Notes under the pieces: generated by a model
Seen by the model: only the letters and a program-made list of their open reading frames with translations
What the model was told of the DNA's origin: nothing
Database searches by the model: none
From: Emcibacter sp.
Lineage (GTDB): Bacteria; Pseudomonadota; Alphaproteobacteria; Sphingomonadales; Emcibacteraceae
Reading direction: 5' to 3'
DNA: 64,000 nucleotides
NCBI GenBank assembly: GCA_021647465.1
Contig: JAKIUQ010000005.1
Coordinates: forward strand, 157,222 to 221,221
Part shown: in pieces, positions 9,086 through 18,177 of the stretch
How the letters are laid out: every line of letters begins with the position of its first letter
Numbering within the stretch: the first letter of the stretch is position 1
Translations under genes and position numbers: made by a program

Positions 9086-9994
9086 CTAGAAATAATATTT
9101 TAACTGAAATCCGCCGCCGATATCGGGGCTATTGTCACTTAATCCTGTGATGCCATAAAAATACGCCCCCCAATTTTCTGTCCCCCATTTTTCTGGAAAG
9201 CGATAATCCATATAGACCTGTATCTCTTGCAGGTTGGCCGTGTTGACATTAACCGATTTTCTTAGGTCATAGGACAGACCCAACGTTATATCACGGTTCA
9301 GATAATAGGCCATGCCGAGCGAGGCGAACCAGATATTCTGCAAATCATAATAGTCTGTTTTGCCAACGTAACGATAGCCAAGCGTGGCAAAGGGCAAGAA
9401 ATTCCCTATTATTTTAGTTGCGCTGAATTGCAAGCTGAAATCTGTTTTCCCTGTGCTTAACCCGTCGCTTACGTTCGTGGTGGGGATTTTAATCTGGGCG
9501 GTAATATCAAAATATAAATTTTGCGCTCTTAATTCATTAAAGGCATAGGAGCCGCTAAGGAAAATATCGCCCATGCCGTCATCGCTGCCTTGGGCGATAT
9601 CCCCTTCAGAAAAATCAGTTAACAATGTCGCAAAGCCAGTGCCGGGCATAATATTATCTTCGCCTGTGACGCGAACATACCCGCTGCTGACACGAAAGCT
9701 CCATGCCTCAACCGTATAGTTGAGTGATATGGGCATATAAATCATTTTAGTTTTTGTAAGATTGCCGTAATCGCCTTGGGTATAGTCAAAACCAACATGA
9801 AGGGAGACTTCTGACTGACTTTCCAGAGCAATCACATGATAATCACGTAAAATCAGATCAATATCATCCCCATATCCATCGGTTTCTTGGGCGACATCAT
9901 TCAGGAACAGATCTGTTTCCTGAGCCTTGGGCATGCATAAGGTTGATAGAAAAATTGATCCGGTTAAAATAGCGGTTGTTGCAAAGTTATACAT
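9086..9994 (-). CDS. Outer-membrane beta-barrel protein, phenol-degradation MetA-like
   Basis: About 302 residues from the preferred ATG at 9994, which is followed at once by a signal peptide ending near CMPKAQ. An upstream in-frame ATG at 10030 lacks a ribosome-binding site and would bury that signal. The mature part alternates beta-strand patterns (YDITLGLSYDLRKS-like) and ends KYYF with a terminal aromatic, typical of outer-membrane barrels. The pattern resembles the poorly characterised transporter family annotated as the MetA pathway of phenol degradation. The substrate is unknown. Confidence 0.6.
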   Translation of the reverse strand: MYNFATTAILTGSIFLSTLCMPKAQETDLFLNDVAQETDGYGDDIDLILRDYHVIALESQSEVSLHVGFDYTQGDYGNLTKTKMIYMPISLNYTVEAWSFRVSSGYVRVTGEDNIMPGTGFATLLTDFSEGDIAQGSDDGMGDIFLSGSYAFNELRAQNLYFDITAQIKIPTTNVSDGLSTGKTDFSLQFSATKIIGNFLPFATLGYRYVGKTDYYDLQNIWFASLGMAYYLNRDITLGLSYDLRKSVNVNTANLQEIQVYMDYRFPEKWGTENWGAYFYGITGLSDNSPDIGGGFQLKYYF

Positions 9995-10097
9995 AGTATT
10001 TCTAACCCCGAGTATTTCTTGAAAGACCATTTTACATTTTTGTTTTATTATGTCCAGAAAGCCCTATAAGTAATAAAAAATATTCTGGAGATTTCGC

Positions 10098-11084
10098 ATG
10101 ATTGAGCCGTTTTTACCCTCGTTACCAGATATTCAGGACGCGGCAAAGCGTGTGGAAGGCGTTGCCGTAAAAACGCCGCTTATGGAATCAATCCCGCTCT
10201 CTTCACGGCTCGGCGCGCGCGTATTTATCAAACCTGAAAATTTACAGAGGGTCGGTGCCTTTAAATTTCGCGGGGCCTATAATCGTTTATGTCAATTAAC
10301 GCCAGCGGAGAAGGCGCGCGGCGTTGTGGCTTTTTCATCGGGAAACCATGCGCAGGGCGTGGCCGCTGCGGCAAAAATTCTGGGCCTTAAGGCCATCATC
10401 GTCATGCCGTCGGATGCGCCGGTGATGAAACGGGATAACACCATCGCTTATGGCGCGGAAGTTGTCGAATATGACCGGGAAACCGAAAGCCGTGAAGAAA
10501 TCGCCAAAAATATTGCGGCAAAATATGGCGCGGTTATTGTGCCGGCATTTGAAGATTTTCACGTCATTTGCGGGCAGGGAACCGTTGGACTGGAAATCAT
10601 GGAACAGGGGCTGGAAATGGCGGTTGAATTTGATCAGTTTTTTAGCCCCGTTGGCGGCGGCGGATTGATATCCGGCTGCGCAACGGCCATAAAATCCCTG
10701 CGCCCGGCAACAGAGATATATGGGGTTGAGCCAGAAGGATTTGATGATGTGAAACGCTCTCTTGCGGCGGGCAAGATCATGTCAAACAGTCGCCATTCCG
10801 GGTCTGTGTGTGATGCCTTGCTCACCCATGCGCCGGGCCCGATGACGTTGGCCATCATGCAAAAATATGTGACGTCCGTCCTGACAATAAGTGACGCAGA
10901 AGCTCTGATCGCCGTAAAATACGCCTGGGAGAAGCTTAAGCTGGTGGTGGAGCCGGGCGGGGCCGCAGCATTGGCGGCTTTGCTTTCAGGCAAGATTGAT
11001 GTGCGCGGCAAAACCATATGTCTGTTACTCAGCGGCGGTAATGTTGATGCTGCAACATTTGAGCGCGCCATTAAGGCCCCCTAA
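10098..11084 (+). CDS. Threonine/serine dehydratase (PLP, fold type II)
   Basis: A 328-residue pyridoxal-phosphate enzyme. The cofactor lysine lies in GAFKFRGA near residue 54, the substrate loop is SSGNHAQGVA, and the glycine-rich phosphate loop is PVGGGGL. Enzymes of this group deaminate threonine or serine to 2-oxo acids and feed isoleucine synthesis. The protein lacks the C-terminal ACT regulatory domain of long biosynthetic IlvA, so it is the short catabolic or serine-racemase-like form. GGAG lies 7 bases before the ATG. Confidence 0.88.
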   Translation: MIEPFLPSLPDIQDAAKRVEGVAVKTPLMESIPLSSRLGARVFIKPENLQRVGAFKFRGAYNRLCQLTPAEKARGVVAFSSGNHAQGVAAAAKILGLKAIIVMPSDAPVMKRDNTIAYGAEVVEYDRETESREEIAKNIAAKYGAVIVPAFEDFHVICGQGTVGLEIMEQGLEMAVEFDQFFSPVGGGGLISGCATAIKSLRPATEIYGVEPEGFDDVKRSLAAGKIMSNSRHSGSVCDALLTHAPGPMTLAIMQKYVTSVLTISDAEALIAVKYAWEKLKLVVEPGGAAALAALLSGKIDVRGKTICLLLSGGNVDAATFERAIKAP

Positions 11085-11162
11085 AAAACTGTAATTTTGA
11101 ACTTTTTACTGATGTGGATATATGTTAGCTTTCGGAAAAATTATTTATAAAGGGATATCATA

Positions 11163-12812
11163 ATGAAAAAAATTCTATGGATTATGGCGGCACTCTTAAT
11201 TGTTTTAACCATATCGGTATTTTATAAAGAGCCGCCAGAGCAGGTGGCCATTAATATTGATGCAGAACGGCTGACACAGAATCTTAGAATTTTGGCCTCG
11301 GATGAGTTTGAAGGCCGCGCGCCGGCCACGATTGGCGAAGAAAAAACCATTAATTTCCTGAAACAGGAATTTGAAAAAATTGGCCTGAAACCGGGGAATG
11401 GCGACAGCTTTTTCCAAGGGGCAAATATGGTTGAGCTGACCATGTCTTCCGATGCGGTCATGAGTATTACGACGTCTGCAGGTGATATAAAACTTGAATA
11501 TGGCCCGGGTTTCATGGGCTGGACCAAACGCGTTGTCGAGGCGCAATCCGTCACCAACAGTGAAATGATTTTCGTTGGCTATGGTATTGTGGCCCCTGAA
11601 TATGACTGGAATGATTATGAAGGACTGGACGTGCGCGGAAAAACAGTTGTCGTCATGGTCAATGACCCCGGTTATGCCACGCAGGATCCCGATCTTTTCA
11701 CCGGGAATGCCATGACATATTATGGCCGCTGGACCTATAAATACGAAGAAGCCGCCCGGCAGGGGGCCGAAGCCGTGATTATCATTCATGAAACAGCGCC
11801 GGCGTCCTATCCCTGGGAGGTGGTTTCCGGAAGCTGGGCCGGCCCGCAAATTGGTCTGGAGAGCGCCGACGGAAATATGTCACGGGTTGCCGTGGAATCA
11901 TGGGTGCCGGGCCATGAAATGGCTAAAATTTTCGCAGATGCAGGCCTTGATTATCAGGCCCTGACGGCACAGGCGGCAACGAAAGACTTCAAGGCTGTTT
12001 CCTTAAAGGCGAATATGTCTGTTGATATAACAAATAAGATTCGCCGCGTGGTGTCCAATAATGTTGTGGCCATATTGCCGGGCACGGACAGGGCAGATGA
12101 ATTTATCATTCATATGTCCCATTGGGATCATATGGGTAAAGACAGCTCTCTGGAAGGCGATCAGATTTATAACGGGGCTGCGGATAATGCCAGCGGCACC
12201 GCCGGATTGATCGAACTTGCCAATGCCTATATGTCTGGCGCGCAAAAGCCGCGTCGCTCCATCATGTTTATGGCGGTTACCGCAGAGGAACAAGGCTTGC
12301 TTGGTTCAGCCTATTACGGCGCAAACCCCATTGTTCCCTTAAACAAGACCGTGGCCGCCCTTAATATGGATGTATTGGCCTATCATGGGCCAACCCATGA
12401 TGTGACCATCGTGGGATATGGCAATTCCGCCCTTGATGATTATGTTGATCAGGCGGTGGTTAAGCAGAGACGCATTGCCAACCCTGACCCCAAACCGGAA
12501 AGAGGCACATTTTATCGTTCTGATCACTTCAGCCTCGCCAAGGAAGGGGTGCCGGCGTTATATTTCAGCCCGGGCGTTAACAGTGTCAAGCATGGCCGCA
12601 AGTGGCTGATGGATAAAAAAGCGGATTATACCGCCAATCGCTATCATAAACCGGGCGATGAATATTCCGAAGACTGGGATATGACGGGCGCGGTTCAGGA
12701 TTTGGAATTGATCTATAAAATCGGCTTGCAATTATCACAGGAAGACAGTTTTCCCAACTGGCGCGAAGGCAATGAATTCAAAGCCAAGCGCGATGCCCAA
12801 ATGAAACAATAA
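11163..12812 (+). CDS. M28-family zinc peptidase with PA-like insert
   Basis: A 549-residue exported protein with an N-terminal hydrophobic anchor or signal. The zinc-peptidase core shows HWDHMG, NGAADNASGTA, TAEEQGLLGS and LNMDVL, which supply the two-metal ligands and catalytic acid of the M28 family. A late histidine is available in YHKPGDEY. Residues about 120-270 resemble the protease-associated domain that is often inserted in this family. It likely removes amino acids from peptides in the periplasm. An AAGGGA site precedes the ATG. Confidence 0.88.
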   Translation: MKKILWIMAALLIVLTISVFYKEPPEQVAINIDAERLTQNLRILASDEFEGRAPATIGEEKTINFLKQEFEKIGLKPGNGDSFFQGANMVELTMSSDAVMSITTSAGDIKLEYGPGFMGWTKRVVEAQSVTNSEMIFVGYGIVAPEYDWNDYEGLDVRGKTVVVMVNDPGYATQDPDLFTGNAMTYYGRWTYKYEEAARQGAEAVIIIHETAPASYPWEVVSGSWAGPQIGLESADGNMSRVAVESWVPGHEMAKIFADAGLDYQALTAQAATKDFKAVSLKANMSVDITNKIRRVVSNNVVAILPGTDRADEFIIHMSHWDHMGKDSSLEGDQIYNGAADNASGTAGLIELANAYMSGAQKPRRSIMFMAVTAEEQGLLGSAYYGANPIVPLNKTVAALNMDVLAYHGPTHDVTIVGYGNSALDDYVDQAVVKQRRIANPDPKPERGTFYRSDHFSLAKEGVPALYFSPGVNSVKHGRKWLMDKKADYTANRYHKPGDEYSEDWDMTGAVQDLELIYKIGLQLSQEDSFPNWREGNEFKAKRDAQMKQ

Positions 12813-12864
12813 TGGCGCCATAATATTCGCGCATCCCGTTCCATATTCCTGAAAGTCGAATGAT

Positions 12865-13587
12865 ATGAATTATAACTTGTTATTCCGCCGCATCCATAAA
12901 TGGCTTGCGTTGATCATTGGGATTCAGCTGGTGTTATGGACTTTAAGCGGGTTTCTGATGTCTTATGTGCCGATCGAAGAAGTGCACGGGGATCATCTTT
13001 GGCATAAAACAGCAAAAGCAGCCCCCATCAATATGGCTGAGGTGACCGTTACTGCGCGCGATATTCTGGCCCGGAACAAAGGTCAGGAAATTACCAATAT
13101 TCGCCTGTTCTCCCGTAATGGTCAGGCGGCCTATGAAGTTAAATTTCCGGACGGCGTAAAATTTATTGATGCCAAAAATGGTCAGCCACTCAAACCAGTA
13201 ACGCAGGCGCAGGCCATTGCCATTGCCACGAAAGCTTATCAATGGACGGGGGAGTATCTGTCCATTGAATATGTCACGGATACAGAAGAATACGGAGAGA
13301 TTCGGGGGCGGCCACTGCCCATATGGAAGGTGAATTTTGATGATGATGTGAACAGCAGCCTTTATGTCTCGCCGGATTTGGCGCGGGTGATTACGGTAAG
13401 GTCCGATATCTGGCGCCAGTTTGATTTCTTCTGGATGCTGCATATTATGGATTATGATGAGCGATCTGACTTCAACAGTTTATTACTAATATTTGCCGCA
13501 AGTCTGGGCCTTTTTACCAGCCTTAGCGGGATATTCCTGATTTTCTACGCCTTTTCGAAAAGGGATTTTCGCTGGTTAAAAAGATGA
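12865..13587 (+). CDS. PepSY-domain membrane protein
   Basis: A 240-residue protein with transmembrane segments near residues 13-35 and 212-236 and a periplasmic PepSY-like region between them. It matches the short PepSY-associated TM family. Related proteins occur in iron and peptidase contexts, but their roles are poorly defined. It lies 52 bases after the M28 peptidase in the same direction and may be co-transcribed. Confidence 0.7.
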   Translation: MNYNLLFRRIHKWLALIIGIQLVLWTLSGFLMSYVPIEEVHGDHLWHKTAKAAPINMAEVTVTARDILARNKGQEITNIRLFSRNGQAAYEVKFPDGVKFIDAKNGQPLKPVTQAQAIAIATKAYQWTGEYLSIEYVTDTEEYGEIRGRPLPIWKVNFDDDVNSSLYVSPDLARVITVRSDIWRQFDFFWMLHIMDYDERSDFNSLLLIFAASLGLFTSLSGIFLIFYAFSKRDFRWLKR

Positions 13588-13707
13588 GCCTAATTTAAAT
13601 TGGCCGCCGCAGGGCTGGATATAATCTTTTTAACATAATCTTTGTAAAATATTAATGCATGGGCGATATTTTTTAAGGGAAATAAATATAAGAAAATCGG
13701 GTTTCCC

Positions 13708-14799
13708 ATGGATCATGCGGTTGTTTTAAAGGGTAATATAGGTGTGGCGCGGACCACATTGCAGGGCAATATTATTTTGCTGTGTTTGTTCGCCGCGCAG
13801 GCCATTGGGGTTTATGTCACCCTGTGGGCCCATGGTCTTCTCAGTCATTTCAAGCCATCACTTTATGCCGGCATTCTGGTGGTAAGCCTTGTTCTGGTGC
13901 TGCTGGTTAAAAGCCTGTCCTATATGTTCAGGTATCTGGGGTATGAGGATCAGGAACGGGGGTTGCCCCGCATAAAAACGGACTTTCTGGCGGGCTGGCT
14001 TAATGCCAATTATATGCTGGCGTTTTTAGTGCCGATGCTTCTGTTGCCAACATTCATGTCCTTATTTTCATCCATGAAATCGGTTATCCATCTGGTGCAA
14101 CCTTTTTATCTGGATGAATTCTTGATGAAGGCCGACCGGTTTTTGCATTTTGGTATTGATCCCTGGCGCATTACCCATGGTATTTTTGGCACGGCATTTT
14201 TATCCGTCATGTTGAATTTCGTTTATAATCTGTGGTTCTTCATTATGTTTTCTTATGTTTTATGGATGATCGTCAATGTGCATTTTGACCGGCAGCGGAT
14301 GCAGTTTTTATTTGCCTTTGTCATTTCATGGCCGCTGATCGGGTCGCTTCTTGCGGTATTCATGTCTTCTGCGGGGCCGGTTTATTACGGTGACATTGTC
14401 GGTGATCATTCTATTTTCGGGCCATTGATGGATGCTTTGAAGGCATTTGACAAACAATATGAGGATAGTGTTTTTGGTATTTTTGCCTTGAACACGCAAG
14501 ATATGCTGTGGGCCGATTATCTGAAAAATGATACGGGAATCGGCAGCGGTATTTCGGCCATGCCCAGTATGCATGTGGCCATTGCCGCCCTGCTCTATTT
14601 TTCGGGACGAGAGGTCAGCAAATATATCGGCTATGGTATGTTGATATTTCTCATTCTGATCCAAATCGGCTCGGTTCATCTGGGCTGGCATTATGCCCTT
14701 GACGGCTATCTGTCTATCCTTCTGGTTTGGATACTCTGGAAATTCTGCGGCTGGCTGACAAGCTTAATATATGGGCCAAATATATGGACCAGAAGATGA
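13708..14799 (+). CDS. PAP2-superfamily integral membrane protein
   Basis: A 363-residue protein with about eight hydrophobic segments. Its C-terminal third carries PAP2-type motifs GISAMPSMHVAIAA and HLGWHYALDGY, corresponding to the conserved histidine motifs of lipid phosphatases and inositol-phosphotransferases. The pattern with SMH rather than SGH is closer to the Aur1/Ipt1-like branch. It probably removes or transfers a phospho-headgroup on a membrane lipid. Substrate is not evident. It stands alone, with a 120-base AT-rich region upstream. Confidence 0.8.
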   Translation: MDHAVVLKGNIGVARTTLQGNIILLCLFAAQAIGVYVTLWAHGLLSHFKPSLYAGILVVSLVLVLLVKSLSYMFRYLGYEDQERGLPRIKTDFLAGWLNANYMLAFLVPMLLLPTFMSLFSSMKSVIHLVQPFYLDEFLMKADRFLHFGIDPWRITHGIFGTAFLSVMLNFVYNLWFFIMFSYVLWMIVNVHFDRQRMQFLFAFVISWPLIGSLLAVFMSSAGPVYYGDIVGDHSIFGPLMDALKAFDKQYEDSVFGIFALNTQDMLWADYLKNDTGIGSGISAMPSMHVAIAALLYFSGREVSKYIGYGMLIFLILIQIGSVHLGWHYALDGYLSILLVWILWKFCGWLTSLIYGPNIWTRR

Positions 14800-14900
14800 G
14801 CCTGTAGAACGCCCTGAAGCCGCCTCATAAATAAACTTGGCAGGGAATATATTTTCTTGTAGTCTTTTTCAACCATTTCGGGAGCGCAAAAGGGGAAATC

Positions 14901-16004
14901 ATGTCACGTTTATTCATTACGATTTTAAGCTTTATTATCATTCTAATGCCAGCCTCCATCCTTGCCGATGAAAAGGCAGACCAAAAGAGTGAAATACTGA
15001 ACCTTCATAAAGTTTATAAAACGACCCTGAAGGCAGGTAATATTGACGAAGCCTTAGGGATTGCGGAACAAATATATGCCTTAACGCCGGGGGCTTACGG
15101 CAAAATATCCAAAACTCATGCGACGGCAACATTTAATCTGGGCCAGGTGAGTAAATTTGCAAGGAAAAGGCATCAGGCGGCGCAATATTTTCAGGAACAT
15201 ATGGACATTCTTGATGATTTAGGCGCGGCGAAGGATCAAAAATATTTATTCAAGCTTGACCTGTTATCAAAGGCTCATTCCGAAGCCGGAAATAATGAGA
15301 AGGCCATTAAATATGCCCGCATGGGGCTTGATCTTGCAAAAGAATTGCAAGTCTCTGATGAAATGCTAGCCGATCAGATGTTAGGGCTTGGGATTTATTA
15401 TTCGATGAGCCATAAGCACAGCCGCCAAGCAAGGAGGTTCGTGAACAAAGCTCATGAGCTATTTTCCAAAACATTGGGCGATCAACATCATAAAACGGCG
15501 TTTGCCATATTCTGGCAGGCAAAAATTTATATGGCTTATAAAAAGCCTAAGCGTGCAGCGGAAAAATTTGAAAAAACATTGGCTGTTTATAAAGATCAAT
15601 TACCCGCAGGGCATGACAGGACGTTACAGGTTCACGCATTTCTGGTGGGGGCTTATGAAAAGATGGGGAAAACAGACAGAGCCACGGAACATTGTATTGC
15701 CGTTGCAACGGAGCGTACCGCTGACTTTGATCGGGAAATTAAACCATTATATAAAATCCGTCCTAAATATCCACGCAGTGCGGCAATGTCAGGAAAGTCA
15801 GGACATATCATTGCGGAATTTGTGGTTGATGAATTTGGTCAGGTAAAAGATATTAAGACTTTGTATGGGGAGAATATTAAAATCTTTGAAAAAGAAGCCC
15901 ATGAGGCCTTATCAAAATTTCGCTACGCCCCTTCTACTAAAGACGGCATAAGGGTTAAAACAGAGGGCGTCTTACATAGAATCACTTTTAAAATGGCAAA
16001 GTGA
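14901..16004 (+). CDS. Exported TPR protein with C-terminal TonB domain
   Basis: A 367-residue protein with a signal peptide ending around SILADE. Residues about 30-270 are tetratricopeptide-like helical repeats. The last 90 residues (from KIRPKYPRSA) form a TonB C-terminal domain with EFVVDEFGQVKDI and a terminal beta-strand. Unlike classical TonB it has no proline-rich spacer, and the single N-terminal hydrophobic segment reads as a cleavable signal. It may be a periplasmic partner rather than an energy transducer. AGGGGAAA precedes the ATG. It converges with nadC, 11 bases away. Confidence 0.75.
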   Translation: MSRLFITILSFIIILMPASILADEKADQKSEILNLHKVYKTTLKAGNIDEALGIAEQIYALTPGAYGKISKTHATATFNLGQVSKFARKRHQAAQYFQEHMDILDDLGAAKDQKYLFKLDLLSKAHSEAGNNEKAIKYARMGLDLAKELQVSDEMLADQMLGLGIYYSMSHKHSRQARRFVNKAHELFSKTLGDQHHKTAFAIFWQAKIYMAYKKPKRAAEKFEKTLAVYKDQLPAGHDRTLQVHAFLVGAYEKMGKTDRATEHCIAVATERTADFDREIKPLYKIRPKYPRSAAMSGKSGHIIAEFVVDEFGQVKDIKTLYGENIKIFEKEAHEALSKFRYAPSTKDGIRVKTEGVLHRITFKMAK

Positions 16005-16015
16005 TAACATCGCCC

Positions 16016-16870
16016 CTAATCCAGATAATCCATCCCGATATCAACCGCCGGCGCGGATTGGGTGATGCGGCCGACGGAGATATAATCGACGCCGGTTTCG
16101 GCAATGGCTTTGATGGTTTCAAGCGTCACACCGCCCGAGGCTTCGAGCTTAACGCGGCCTTTATATTGCTCTACAGCGCTGCGCAACATCTCATGGCTCA
16201 TATTATCCAGCAGCAGACGGTCGGCGCCCGCCATCACGGCCTCGGCGGCCTGGGCCAGATTATCGCATTCGACCGTAATGCCAATGGTGCTGGCGCTTGT
16301 ATCATAGGCTTTGGCGGCTTTAATGGCGGCCTTGATGCTGCCAATGCAGGCAATATGATTGTCTTTAATCATGAGCCCGTCATCAAGCCGCATCCGGTGG
16401 TTCATGGCCCCGCCCATGCGGGCGGCATATTTGGCCAGTTTCCGGTATCCCGGGATGGTTTTTCGCGTATCCAGCAGGCGGCAGTCCGTATGGTCAATCG
16501 CGCGCATGTAAGCCCGGGTGAGCGTGGCAATGCCCGATAAATGTTGCAGGATATTCAGCGCGGCCCGTTCTGCGGTCAGCAGCTTTTGGGCATTTCCGCT
16601 GACTTTCAGGATGCTGCTGCCGGCTATAACCTCAAGCCCGTCTGCCGCGATCACGTCGATCCGGGCCAGCGGGTCGCATGTTTTGATCAGTTCGGTCGCA
16701 ACGAACATGCCGGCGATGACCATATTTTCCCGCGCAACCATAATGGCCGAGAGCTTTTGATCCGCCGGAATGATGGCAAGGCTGGTGAGGTCGCCGCGCC
16801 CCACATCCTCTTCGAGGGCGGATTTTATGAAATGGCGAAGCTCTTCCTTATACAGGGGGCTATCTGTCAT
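16016..16870 (-). CDS. nadC: Nicotinate-nucleotide pyrophosphorylase (quinolinate phosphoribosyltransferase)
   Basis: About 284 residues from the ATG at 16870, one base after the nadA stop. An upstream in-frame start at 16942 lies inside nadA and is not needed. NadC converts quinolinate and PRPP to nicotinate mononucleotide. Diagnostic stretches are LEEDVGRGDLTS, LDTRKTIPGYRKLAKYA, GGAMNHRMRLDDGLMIKDNH, and the barrel-end LEASGGVTLETIK with DYISVGRIT. It forms an operon with nadA. No nadB is in the window. Confidence 0.95.
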   Translation of the reverse strand: MTDSPLYKEELRHFIKSALEEDVGRGDLTSLAIIPADQKLSAIMVARENMVIAGMFVATELIKTCDPLARIDVIAADGLEVIAGSSILKVSGNAQKLLTAERAALNILQHLSGIATLTRAYMRAIDHTDCRLLDTRKTIPGYRKLAKYAARMGGAMNHRMRLDDGLMIKDNHIACIGSIKAAIKAAKAYDTSASTIGITVECDNLAQAAEAVMAGADRLLLDNMSHEMLRSAVEQYKGRVKLEASGGVTLETIKAIAETGVDYISVGRITQSAPAVDIGMDYLD

Positions 16871-16871
16871 T

Positions 16872-17888
16872 TCAGTAAGCTCGCCCGGATTTTGGCGGCC
16901 TGTTTTGCGTCTTGTCTGAATTTGGGACAGGCGACATTTCAAGCATCCGGTCCAGAGGGGCCTTGGCGGCTAATCTTATTTCTTCGTCCATTTCAATGAC
17001 GGGGGAGAGATCCCGCAGGCAATCCCGTAATTTTTCCAGAGTATTTAACGCCATATAGGGGCATTGATTACAATTGCACAGCCCGTCCATACCGGGCGCG
17101 CCGATGAAAGTTTTATTCGGCGAAGATTTCTGCATTTGATGCATGATGCCTGGCTCGGTGGCGATGATGAAAATATCCGCGCCGCTTTCCAGAACATATT
17201 TTAATATGGATGAGGTCGAGCCCACATGATCCGCATGGCTCAAGATATGAGCCGGACATTCGGGATGCGCCGCGACGGGGGCATGGGGATATTCAGTCTT
17301 TAATTTGATGAGTTCTTTCTCGGAAAATTGCTCGTGAACGATACATGATCCGGGCCATAATATCATTTCTCGGCCTGTTTCCTTGGCAAGGTAACCGCCC
17401 AGATGCTGATCAGGGGCCAATAAAATCGGCTGATCCGGCGGGATCTGGTCAATGATATGATGGGCATTGCTTGACGTGATGATGATGTCCGAATGGGTCT
17501 TCACCGCCGCAGAACAATTGATATAGGTTATGCTGATATGACCCGGATATTTGGCGCGGAAGGCGGCAAACTCATCGGCGGGGCAGCTGTCTTCCAAAGA
17601 GCAGCCGGCGGCCATATCGGGCAGGACAACGGTTTTTTCGGGGCTGAGGATTTTGGCCACCTCGGCCATGAAACGCACGCCGCAAAATACGATCACATCG
17701 GCGTCCGTAGAAGCCGCTTTACGGGATAAATCAAGGCTGTCCCCGACAAAATCCGCCAGATCCTGTATTTTTCCATCCTGATAATAATGAGCAAGAATCA
17801 CGGCATTTTTTTCCGTGCGTAGGCGATTAATTTCTGCGATAAGCTCAGCATCACTGGGGCCAATATTGCCCGTCAAGGGTATAGACAT
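16872..17888 (-). CDS. nadA: Quinolinate synthase A
   Basis: About 338 residues. NadA condenses iminoaspartate with dihydroxyacetone phosphate to quinolinate and carries a 4Fe-4S cluster. Visible motifs are AHYYQDGKIQDLADFVGDSL, VFCGVRFMAEVAKIL and the cluster-ligand region GLCNCNQCPYMALNTLEKL. Two in-frame ATGs are available; the second, at 17888, has AGGA six bases upstream, while the first directly abuts it, so 17888 is chosen. It is the first gene of nadA-nadC, with an inverted repeat upstream. Confidence 0.95.
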   Translation of the reverse strand: MSIPLTGNIGPSDAELIAEINRLRTEKNAVILAHYYQDGKIQDLADFVGDSLDLSRKAASTDADVIVFCGVRFMAEVAKILSPEKTVVLPDMAAGCSLEDSCPADEFAAFRAKYPGHISITYINCSAAVKTHSDIIITSSNAHHIIDQIPPDQPILLAPDQHLGGYLAKETGREMILWPGSCIVHEQFSEKELIKLKTEYPHAPVAAHPECPAHILSHADHVGSTSSILKYVLESGADIFIIATEPGIMHQMQKSSPNKTFIGAPGMDGLCNCNQCPYMALNTLEKLRDCLRDLSPVIEMDEEIRLAAKAPLDRMLEMSPVPNSDKTQNRPPKSGRAY

Positions 17889-17933
17889 ATTCATTCCTGC
17901 TTAGATAAAATTATATCCTATAAATGGAGGTTT

Positions 17934-17963
17934 AACCCCTGCTGTCAAGATTGGCAAGGGGTT
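17934..17963. promoter_or_regulatory. Inverted repeat upstream of nadA
   Basis: AACCCCT and AGGGGTT form 7-base arms around a 16-base loop, with offset TTT/AAA flanks. It lies about 46 bases before the nadA start. It could be an operator for an NAD-responsive repressor or a leader hairpin. No regulator is adjacent. Confidence 0.3.
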
Positions 17964-18119
17964 TAAAATGATCATTCTTGAAATTCGGTCTTTTTTGGGG
18001 GGGCAGGTAAGGCCGCGATTTTCACGCTTGCCCATCTTGCCATAAACAGGTAACATTTCCACAAATATCTACAATGTGCATTATCATTTGGCGGGTCAGA
18101 GGCGTTTGATACCTCTAAT

Positions 18120-18147
18120 AAAGGCCCCCGAAAATTGGGAGCCTTTA
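18120..18147 (-). terminator. Terminator after the porin gene
   Basis: Read on the minus strand, AAAGGCTCCC and GGGGGCCTTT form a stem with one mismatch around an AATTTTC loop, about 30 bases past the porin stop. The T-run is longer on the plus side, so it may work in both directions. Confidence 0.6.
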
Positions 18148-18177
18148 TATTTTTTTGGATATTTTTGGGCGGGCTAT

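Noticed and set aside
16871..16942. Longer nadC start inside nadA
   Set aside because: The 24 extra residues overlap nadA coding sequence and are not part of the NadC family; ATG at 16870 directly follows the nadA stop.
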